From Nemertoderma westbladi (taxonomy: Eukaryota > Xenacoelomorpha > Nemertodermatida > Nemertodermatidae), in assembly GCA_032718475.1 (NCBI GenBank), contig JAUCBJ010005638.1, positions 1 through 28,382 of the forward strand: 28,382 nucleotides of DNA, read 5' to 3'. Positions within the stretch are counted from its first letter, which is position 1. Each line of letters begins with the position of its first letter. Positions 20,367-28,382 of this stretch are shown here, piece after piece. A model generated the notes under the pieces. That model did not search any database, was not told the DNA's origin, and worked only from the letters and a program-made list of their open reading frames with translations. A program made the position numbers and the translations under genes.

Positions 20367-21974
20367 CAGCGTCTGGAGTGGGTGTGTGACCATATTATTT
20401 TATATTCTTATCATTTTATATTTATGTATGTATTATTATGTAATTTTATTATAATCATTTTCTTTAATTTTATTTAGTAGAATGTTATTTTAGCGATTAT
20501 TTAGTAGATTAGTGCAATATATATTTGCGTTTATTACTTAATTACTTATATATTATATATTTAGTGCGACGGCGAGAAATAATTCTTTTTCTCTTTACTT
20601 ACTGTCCGTATTACATTACAAATACATAACTACAGTAAGATGAAATATCCGTACTTATTAAAGTACAATAAAGCTCCTACTATATTCAAGTATTATTGGT
20701 AAAGTAGAGTATTAGGAATGCAAAATTCAGATCCTCGTGTCTCGGCTAAACCAAGCTCTGGGTAGACCTTGGAAACGACTTGCCTCTTCTCACTGACATT
20801 GCTTCGTGCGATATTGCTCTCATACCGTATATTAAATAATACATATAGTAGCGTGATGTCACTTTAACAGTAGCGTACAACGCAAAATAAATCTGTTAAA
20901 CCCTTTGACCATCTGTAATTCTAGTCGATTAAGATATCGCGGCACCCACCGATATACTTGAAAGACAAAATCCTAGAATCAGTGGTTAACGTCCCCAGAC
21001 AAGTTCTGGAATAAACTGGTGCCCATCCTAAATATTAATTATTAATATTTACAAAATCTGTCAAATTTTAGATCCTTTAAAATTCTAGTCTATTAAGATA
21101 TCGTAGCACTTACCGATATTCTTAAAAAGACCAATTTCCTAGAATCAAGGATCCTAGTCCCCAGACATGTTCTGGAATAAAATTGTGTCTATTTAATATT
21201 AAATAATAAAATTTACGGGAATAAATTTAAATTCATGTTTTAATGAATTTGATAAATTGTTATTTTTATACAATTTATAACATTCCCAAAATTCCATTAA
21301 TTAATAGATCATGGGAGCGGAGATTCACCCTATTAAGTGTATTAGTGTGCGAGAATCTCCAATATATAGTCAATAGCCGATAAAATTCATAAAATCATGT
21401 ATAAAGAGGAATATTGACAATTAAAGAATTACTATTAAATAGCATCCCAGATCTGTATGCATGAGAATTACCCTAATTCTACCACAACAACCACGCTAGA
21501 ATTAGAAGTGAGTTAAAATAACAATAAAGGCTTGCCCCATTGAATAGCATAGGGAATAAATAGCACACTGCTAGTATCCAAGGATACATAATAATAACGT
21601 GGCATTCTGGAAGGCACTGACTAACGGACAAATGGCCCGAATGTGTGCGGTTTGTGACAGTTGTGTGGAATTAGTGCGTTTATAGATGAATGTTACTACT
21701 AAAGTGTGTTTACAGTAGCGAGTCGCAATTGTGAAAGTAGCCCTAACTCTCCAGTAAGAACCTGAAGTAAATCTAAGCCTTTGGGACGGACGGTGGAGTG
21801 ACTCGCGCTGGTTGTTGTGGTCGTTGTGCAGCTACGACATTGGTGATAGGCACATCGGCGAAAGTACACCAGCGCTGAGGATCTTGCGCTGTCCGGGGCC
21901 GAGAGGGGTAGGCAGCGACGCCCGCTAGCCTAAATATAAACTCATTATGATATTGATAAACTCGTATAGCAGAT
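20367..21974 (+). other. BEL/Pao post-pol region without genes
   Basis: This is AT-rich DNA between pol and the third frame. It contains a diverged tandem duplication (20902-21180), a hairpin with GGAGATT/AATCTCC arms (21319-21360), another with CTAATTCTA/TAGAATTAG arms (about 21474-21508), and TGGGAGCGG at 21312-21320, identical to the tract before the 3' LTR. The last 200 bp become GC-rich. No open frame of note. Confidence 0.7.
20902..21180 (+). repeat. Diverged tandem duplication, unit about 165 bp
   Basis: AATTCTAGTC at 20917 and 21081, TTAAGATATCG, CCGATAT and a shared GTCCCCAGACA ... GTTCTGGAATAAA ending at about 21013 and 21180 define two copies in the same order. Confidence 0.85.
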
Positions 21975-23300
21975 ATGACTGAGTTGATAGAAGATGATCT
22001 TGGTATCAGGGAGTGATATACTCTACCTTTACAAGCGTTTGTTGATGGCTTGATACGCGGCGACGCTGGTCCAACTACTACGGAGGACGATGGTCGTTAT
22101 ATCGAACCGCCGATGTCCCAGGAGCAACTTACGCGTGAATTGGACTATCGAAAATTCACTGCTCGCTATACGCATCGTAATGGTACGCATATGGACTTCT
22201 TAATTACTGGTCATCCTATCGATTTACACGATACGGATGATTTCGACACCGAAAGGGAAATGGTACTATTTAAATATCCTACCCAGCGGAGTCGGAACGA
22301 TAAACTGAAAATAAAATGCGAAAATTCTATTCGAAATCGACTCGAAAGAGAAGACGTTAAAGAACCGGATAATATAACCGGATATATATATATATAACCG
22401 GATATAGTTTCCCCTACAAGACGTGCGTCTTTGGTATTATTACGATGAATGCCCTAGACCCAACCAACAAACGGAAAGACATAAACATCCGTAGAGACGT
22501 TGCTTTAAACACGGTTTTACTCGCTATATTTACGGGAGTTTCGAGCGAAACTTGTTCGATGTATCACCTACGCTCGCTCGATTCAAACAATCCTTAAATA
22601 AACCTATGATCAGAGTTCCGGAATACTCGGTCAGACCTCCTCATTCCCTAGTTAGACCTCAGACTCTTGATCCTAATAGTATCATGGATCCTCCCGAACT
22701 GTACTCACTGTTCAAAGATCTAGTGCTACCCGAACAGTTAGTCGGTGGCACTCCGGTTGTGGGCTCCCTAATTATTCGCCCATCTTACCTAGTCGGATTG
22801 GGACGCGAACATCTAATATCGTCATTCAACCGTATCATCGTCCCTGTTTAACCCGATACAACCTGTCACCGAGGCGGAGGAGAGAGTTGTATGAAACGCG
22901 TTGGACACTATTCGTCAAAAGAACGGAAAATGAACCTACAATTGTTTAGAGAAACGTAAATTGCAGCAGCAAGTCCAAGCGGTAAACGAATTAACTTTAT
23001 CTCAGTTCGATCAGGAAATTCAGAATCTCTAAGAAGATATCGAACTTGGACGACCCTATTCCCTGCAAGAGTTTTGGACGAACGCATCCAACGATAAGCG
23101 GAGGAAAATCAGCTCGAGGAGAAGCATATCGAAATGGACGAGACATCGACCGTAACCCTAAACCTTCAGATGCAATTGTATTGCACCCTTTACCCAAGGG
23201 TTATAGCCCTCCTAGTAAAGTGGCTCGCCCCAAAGAGAAAAGGACTCTTGCTAGCCTCAAAAAACTGCGTAAACGCCGTCCGCGCAAGAAAAACTGTTAG
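21975..23300 (+). pseudogene. Unrecognised third open frame of the BEL/Pao element, decayed
   Basis: Coding-like sequence starts at AUG 21975 (MTELIEDDLGI), with TGA at 22014, then an open run to 22397 (FTARYTHRNGTHMDFLITGH). A 20-bp duplication at 22375-22405 shifts the frame; frame 2 then continues (KTCVFGIITMNALDP, IRRDVALNTVLLAIF). From about 22530 it passes to frame 1 (LFDVSPTLARFKQSLNKP ... SLIIRPSYLVGLGREHLI) until TAA at 22849. The next part, in frame 2 with several stops, is coiled-coil-like (LEKRKLQQQVQAVNELTLSQ). A basic tail, KKLRKRRPRKKNC, ends at 23300. The total would be about 430-440 residues. I see no signal peptide or clear membrane span, so it is not an obvious envelope protein. 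I do not recognise any family. Confidence 0.55.
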
Positions 23301-23361
23301 AGTATTTCTATATTTTAGAAACTGTGATTTTTTATATTTTATAGAATTAAATCCCATTTTC

Positions 23362-23370
23362 TGGGAGCGG
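23362..23370 (+). promoter_or_regulatory. BEL/Pao polypurine tract
   Basis: TGGGAGCGG directly abuts the TG of the 3' LTR, the expected place of the plus-strand primer. The same 9-mer also occurs at 21312-21320. Confidence 0.55.
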
Positions 23371-24542
23371 TGTAAAAGCTTTTGCGGAATTAGCTGGTTA
23401 TTTTTCCCGCAAAGTACTCTGTAGGTGTTTTAACGGACATCAAAAGCCGTTTCCTTACTGTACCGGTGTTTTAGTGGACATAAAAAGCCATTTCTTCTGT
23501 ATGTGTAATTTAGCGGACATAACTAGCAATTCTATGTCGCAATACGCTAAAATCCTTTTGAAACAGTGTAGGTACTATGACGACAGCTAACAGCTGATCT
23601 GTACACGTGGAGCTTTTTCTTTGTTCTCTGTCGTTTCTTTGTTCAGTCAACCAATCAGAGCGATTCTCCTGCTTTTTGTACAGAAACCTCCGGGAAATCG
23701 CGCAATGCATTATGGGTCAATGTTTACCTTTTTTCCTGAGCCCAGAAGACCGGCTTTGGAATCTCTGTGGTTTCAGGCTTTAGCCCAACATTAGTAGGCT
23801 TAATCATAGAAATGTATATCTGTTATCTACTCACCTAATCATATTGTCAACTACAAACACCGCATTTTTACTGCTATTTACTGTCGGTCATTAATTATAT
23901 CGGTTGATGGAATATTATTATATTTGGATAATATCGATCAATAATCAGAAACAACCCTAATCTTCTTGATATACTGAAGGTTAGAGAGACCGGTTACATA
24001 TAACAATTGCGACTTACATTAAAGTGGTTTTGGAGTGAATCTAATGCTATTTCATAGGCACTACATGAGTCGGTTGTTGTTCTCTTTATATGTGACTAAA
24101 ATTAGTGAAGGTCGGCAGATCGGTGTGCAGCATTGTGCGGTAGTGTGCATGATTGTGACTGATAACAAAGCATCTCCTAAAGAATGCGCTATATACATGA
24201 ATCCATAGCCATCCTGTTGTGTCTAGTATAAGTCATAACTCTGTTTACATATTTAGAGCGCCACGTCCTAAAGGAACTGTTAATATTTCCCGAAAGTGAA
24301 TAATATTTGTCAGAAATTATATATTAATGATCAGTCGAATAATACAGTAGGCCTACACAGCAATAAGGTCAAAGCTTCCGAATCCAGTCTCCCGGGTATA
24401 TCCAGCGGGTGAATGGTCGCGCATAGACTGGCTTCGGCTAATGTAGTGTATCAAATACTCGTCATAGGCTAAAGTCGATTTATAATCTAGAAGACACCCA
24501 AATTTGGCAGGTTAAACTGCAAAAGGTCTGAAAGCGCGAACA
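23371..24542 (+). repeat. BEL/Pao 3' LTR
   Basis: This 1172-bp copy differs from the 5' LTR at about nine positions (mostly transitions) with no length change. It has the same GGACAT array and CCAATCAG box (23651-23658), and is followed directly by the AGATG duplication. Confidence 0.93.
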
Positions 24543-24609
24543 AGATGGGAGAGTAAGTGTCAGTGGAGATTGGCTGAACTGGTTATACTGACGAGGACTG
24601 AGAGTCCAA

Positions 24610-24883
24610 AACGTATGTATAGCGCTGGTTCAACCCCCGGCAACGTGCTTCATGTGTCAATTATAAAGCACACATTTCCAACCAGACACTCTATAAAATT
24701 GAAGGTGTCTCATTTCTTCCCCCTAACCCCCATGCTTGACACTTACACCAAATCGCCTCCGCTTTGCAGGACATTGTTTTGACGCCGTGAAAACCAGCCT
24801 GTGTACAATCCATGTGCTTTGGCAGCCCCATGGAGAAAATAATTATGGTGGACAGCCCATGACTTTCTTGAGACACCTCTTAA
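24610..24883 (+). pseudogene. LINE 3' part, first piece (split by MITE)
   Basis: The plus strand encodes the C-terminal region of the same LINE family as the minus-strand copy at 6072-6960: YKAHISNQTLYKIEGVS (about 24661-24711), then RLRFAGHC and VLWQPHGENNYGGQPMTFLR, in shifting frames. Homology stops at the TTAA at 24880-24883 and resumes at 25415. Upstream of about 24610 it is too diverged to follow; 24548-24609 holds nothing certain. Confidence 0.75.
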
Positions 24884-25414
24884 CCCTTTGTGTACCAACA
24901 CTTAAAAAAGGCAGCACACTCCCGCCTTTTTGATTGTAAATAATTAGGACCATGCTCATAAACGCGTCAGTGTGTCGCCTTTATACAGTATAATTATAAC
25001 TTAACCCCCAGGGCGGCAGAGTGCCGCCTTTATTGAAAACCTCTTATAACTTTCATTATAACTTTAACGTTAATTTAATATTGATCGGATGGATTCCTAT
25101 TGATTTGAGGGCATTTTAAATTACATAATTTATGCAAATTAATTTTAATTTAGCCAATAATTTTGTTACAAATAAAGTAAGGCGGCAGTGTGCCGCTCAT
25201 GGGGTTCAAATGAAAGAATACAAGATTTCGAAAAAGGTTAAAAGCGGCAGTGTGCCGCCTTTGACGGTAGGATAAAGTAATAATATGGTTAAACTCTTTA
25301 TATAAAAATCTCTGGTACGACAAGAAAATAAACCTTGGTCCGATGAAATATACTTTTCTTGGTCCTTGGAAGTAAATATACTGTATATGTAATTTATCTT
25401 TGGTACGCCAAGGG
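24884..25414. mobile_element. piggyBac-like MITE (531 bp)
   Basis: TTAA flanks both ends (24880-24883 and 25415-25418). The terminal inverted repeats are CCCTTTGTGTACCAACAC at the left and, on the minus strand, CCCTTGGCGTACCAAAGA at the right; TTAA plus CCCTT is the hallmark of piggyBac-type elements. The interior has no transposase but repeats a GGCGGCAGWGTGCCGCC hairpin motif five times in varying states (about 24906, 24966, 25012, 25182, 25242). Near the right end are several GGTACGNCAAG or CTTGG subterminal copies. It splits a LINE so that the LINE frame resumes directly after one TTAA, which fixes the boundaries. Confidence 0.85.
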
Positions 25415-25510
25415 TTAAAGTATACTGGCCTTGAAGATGCGGATAATCTCACGAAAGCCAAGTTGTGGACGTGCAACTTTTGTTGATAAGCCGGCATAGC
25501 ATTCTTAATG
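25415..25510 (+). pseudogene. LINE 3' part, second piece
   Basis: After the MITE the frame reads YTGLEDADNLTKAKLWTCNF and ends near the sequence CATAGCATTCTTAA, the counterpart of the DKTAQHS-stop ending of the minus-strand copy near 6072. 25511-25683 holds no recognised feature; GCCGGCATAGCAT and GCCAGCATAGCAT recur at about 25491 and 25571. Confidence 0.75.
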
Positions 25511-25683
25511 CACGCTGCTTTGGGCTTTCCAATTGTGGATTGCATGGTGGTGGCAAAATATTTTAGTTAAGCCAGCATAGCATCTCAAAGTGCAGTTTCA
25601 ATACGGCAGGCCGATTATAGACAGAGACGTGCTTCCTCATTTTCTCAGTTTCTGAACAAAATCATATTATTAATAATATTACA

Positions 25684-25957
25684 TAATATTTCGATTCCTA
25701 GCAACGAAAGGTATTTAATGATATGAAAACTAATGTGAAAACTTACGACTAATGTGAAGAATGGCCACGATACGGAGGGTGCGATTTCTCAAAATACACT
25801 TTTTTAAAACGCTTATAAAAAAAAATTTAAAGGCAAAATCGAAAATTCCGGCTTCATATGGGGTCAACGACGGTGAGTTGAAATAGTTTTGTTTCAAATT
25901 TCAAGCAATATGATAACGATTTGTAGACGCCTTGACTATATTACGGGTCATGGTGTA
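25684..25957 (+). repeat. Dispersed repeat, copy 2
   Basis: This matches 5020-5306 in the same orientation over about 270 bp with scattered indels, ending at the same GGGTCAKGGTGTA point. Confidence 0.7.
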
Positions 25958-27200
25958 AATGAACGTAGGCCTCGGCCAAGGACAATAAAAAATATACAAA
26001 TTAAGCCTACAACTCAATCAATACATTAAACTGAAAGTTTTACAGCTACCTGTAGCGGTAACAAAAAATAATTTAATAATTATTGCCAGAATCATCAGAT
26101 TATGCGTCATTGTTGTTTCAGTGTTTAAGCCACCCACTGCATTGTTTAGTGTTTGACCAAGCTGCCAAGTGCCAAGCCAACCCTGTGCCGTATGTGTATA
26201 TGAGTGTACTGTGCATAGGCCTACCTGTACAGTGTTTCTTATTGCCTAGGCAGCTAGGCCCAGACAGCCAGAGGCCTGCTTAATTAAATGATGTAGGCCT
26301 AGCGCCTAGACACCCAACACCAGACGGCCAGAATACATCTACAGTACATGCCGCAATACAGCTACATGCCACATGCCAACTATTATGAACATTTATCTGT
26401 TTATGACGACTCTCCCGCACGTCAAGATAACCAGATAACAGCCTTTTATTTTCAGTTGACAGACAGACAGATACTTCTTTTAAGTAATTATTTTATTTTA
26501 TTTCCATCAAACTTTTAACCCTTGATCTGTTGATACATACCAGCATACTGACATACCTATAGTATATCTTAATTTTTCTCGAATTTTATTCATATTTTAT
26601 TTCCACACCCTGACACCTATGATTTTTATACATCTATGATTTTATAAATATAATTAAAGCATTCAGGCATTATTACATAGGGGCCTAAGTTTTTTTTTAA
26701 TTTTTGTTTTCCCGGCTTTAAAATGCAATTGCGTAACTTGGCAGAATCTTCGAATACTGCAATGAATTTAGAAATATACTGTAAATTTCTACATTACATA
26801 TAGGCCTACAGATATACGGTACCAGCTGACCAGTAATCAGTATACGTCATACCGGTATGTTTTATGTTACCTGCAATCTTAATTAACTGATGCATTTTAT
26901 CATGATGTTTTCATAATAGGCTGATAGGTCCCTTACAGTAGGGAACACATGCCCAAACAGGCAGTACAGACTTTGCAAAATGCACTGCCATATTAGGCAG
27001 TTTTAGCCTAAATTTATGATAAAAAATCAATTTTTATTAATTTCCTGCTCGAAGGGCCCCTTTTTTATTTCATGGGATGAAAATATAATATGTATTGCAA
27101 GGTAAATAGAAAATTTGCTAGACTTTCACAGTTGGGTTTTAGAGACATCAGACTTTGAAAATTGCTAGTCAAAAGCATGCACTGCCCAAAATACTGAAAT
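25958..27200. other. AT-rich intergenic DNA
   Basis: No gene or element is recognised. It includes three TAGGCCTA palindromes (26216, 26296, 26802) and a TACCGGTA-type palindrome (about 26850). The 66-codon frame at 26083 shows no protein-like features. Confidence 0.6.
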
Positions 27201-27280
27201 AGCAGTGTTCTGCTTAATATAGCAGCATACTGTTTGAACTAGCAGTGCAATGCTTAAAATGGCAGTGCAAAATCAGAAAA
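27201..27280 (+). repeat. 20-bp tandem repeat, four copies
   Basis: RGCAG starts at 27201, 27221, 27241 and 27261, exactly 20 bp apart, with units like AGCAGTGCAATGCTTAAAAT. Copies are diverged. Confidence 0.8.
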
Positions 27281-28382
27281 TGCATTCAGCATTACATACA
27301 ATTCGGCAATTCTGATGGAAACAATTTATATATAAATAACCAATATTCAACAGATTTTATAAATCAATTTTTAACAGTTTGAAACACCAGTAGGCCTAGA
27401 CTGTGAAAGTTGGAAAAAGAAAGACCAGATCATTTTTCTCCTGAATTTGTAAATATTATATCTGTATATTCAGATATTGTATGTTGGTTTGTATTGCATT
27501 CTCTATATCCGTTACTATATTCCCGTTACTATATCCGTTACTATTGTCGAATGTATGACTTTGTATGTGTTTTAATCTACATACTCCTATTGCTGTATTG
27601 CCTATTGTAAACATAAACGCTCATCTCAGTTTTAGCTTAATTTATACTATCGCAATATTAGCTTGTTAATTTTAATTTTTAATTTGTAATATTTTTATAT
27701 GGGTCCGATGTGGCTTTTAGACGGACCCTTTTATATTGTAGATATTCAGTATTATGTTTGTTTTACTTGTGGCTTACTCTACATGTTTTACTATTAACTT
27801 GTTAACCTATCCAGTCACTCACAGCCAGCCTATTGTACTTGTACACAAAAACATTAGATCAAATTTTGCTTTGAAAAAATATACTGTTGCAACATGTGTT
27901 TGTTAGAATATATTATCTTTATCTTTATTATTATTTTATATTTATGTTGGTTTTACTCATTGCTCACTCTATCTATATTTTACGTTTTCCATCTACTGTA
28001 AAACCAACAGAATACTGTATCAATTGACAATTAATTGATTTATATCAATTTTAGATTACTGGTCAGCCGGTAAGTCATACTGTATCAAAATACTAGTTTA
28101 TTATATAAATTTTGTGTGTGAACGTGTAAATCTAAATATAGACTATTTTTTAGTATCTAAATTGGATATAATTATTTCTTACTAATGCTCTGATGATGAC
28201 TTCTTATATAGTAATTTGTATTTTGTTAACAAATAATGCCTTATCAGTTAATCCTTAAACAGTGCCTTCTAAGAAATTTCTTTCTACATCCATAAATTAT
28301 TAAACAATAATTTTATCAAGGGGAGGTAAATTTCTGTACAGACCCCTTAAAGATATGACATTTTTAAATATGATATATATTA
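27281..28382. other. AT-rich DNA without recognised genes
   Basis: It contains a 7-bp perfect stem GGGTCCG/CGGACCC (27701-27707 with 27722-27728), extended by ATAT/ATAT outside. It also has a short CCGTTACTAT repeat near 27510-27545. No open frame shows recognisable motifs. Confidence 0.6.

Larger units (their letters stand above)
11744..24542 (+). mobile_element. BEL/Pao LTR retrotransposon, 12.8 kb, defective
   Basis: It has identical-length 1172-bp LTRs with TG...CA ends and a 5-bp target duplication AGATG (11739-11743 and 24543-24547). Inside are a BEL-type gag with three cysteine-histidine motifs, a DSGS aspartic protease, BEL-type reverse transcriptase, RNase H and integrase. About 3 kb of extra sequence with an unrecognised frame follows pol, making it long for BEL/Pao (usually about 5-8 kb). 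No TGG-type primer-binding site follows the 5' LTR. The purine tract GGGAGCGG abuts the 3' LTR. Many stops and frameshifts show that this copy cannot make a full Gag-Pol. Confidence 0.93.

Noticed and set aside
25150-25545. Minus-strand 131-codon frame
   Set aside because: It crosses the boundary between the piggyBac-like MITE and a LINE piece that codes on the other strand.
26083-26283. Small plus-strand frame in the right intergenic region
   Set aside because: Composition is driven by local repeats of CCTAGG-like words and no motif or start context supports coding.

Overview
The window is animal nuclear DNA made almost entirely of nested transposable elements. I found no convincing host gene, tRNA gene or rRNA gene. 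The evidence for a metazoan is a Ty3/Gypsy-type element, a complete BEL/Pao element (a group essentially confined to animals), several fragments of non-LTR reverse transcriptase, tRNA-derived SINEs (one with a core like that recalled for cephalopod and other invertebrate MetaSINEs), a piggyBac-like MITE and a long foldback element. A marine invertebrate fits best, perhaps a mollusc or other lophotrochozoan, but this placement is weak.

Layout. 1-406: an inverted, diverged BEL-type LTR cut by the window start. 407-5012: a Ty3/Gypsy-like element sitting exactly at the outer end of that LTR. It has near-identical LTRs, a gag with one frameshift, a predicted -1 ribosomal frameshift signal between gag and pol, and a pol with one frameshift in integrase. 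5013-11743: a mosaic holding a dispersed repeat, a minus-strand SINE, a 14-bp minisatellite and minus-strand LINE fragments. One of these LINE copies is split by a 3.7-kb foldback element whose arms carry 126-bp tandem repeats. The centre of the foldback holds another LINE 3' end and a small inverted-repeat element. A plus-strand SINE follows at about 11332.

11744-24542: a complete 12.8-kb BEL/Pao element with 1172-bp TG...CA LTRs and a 5-bp AGATG target duplication. Its gag and pol (protease, reverse transcriptase, RNase H, integrase) are recognisable but broken by many stops and frameshifts. Downstream of pol lies about 3 kb that ordinary BEL elements do not have. It includes a decayed open frame (21975-23300) that I do not recognise. 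24543-28382: a plus-strand LINE 3' end interrupted precisely at TTAA by a 531-bp piggyBac-like MITE, a second copy of the dispersed repeat, and then AT-rich DNA with only short repeats.

The most interesting points are the unidentified third frame in the BEL element, a cluster of near-perfect 5' splice-site sequences inside its gag, the frameshift signal and unusual ends of the Gypsy element, and the MITE and foldback structures. All family assignments come from reading motifs; no database search was possible.
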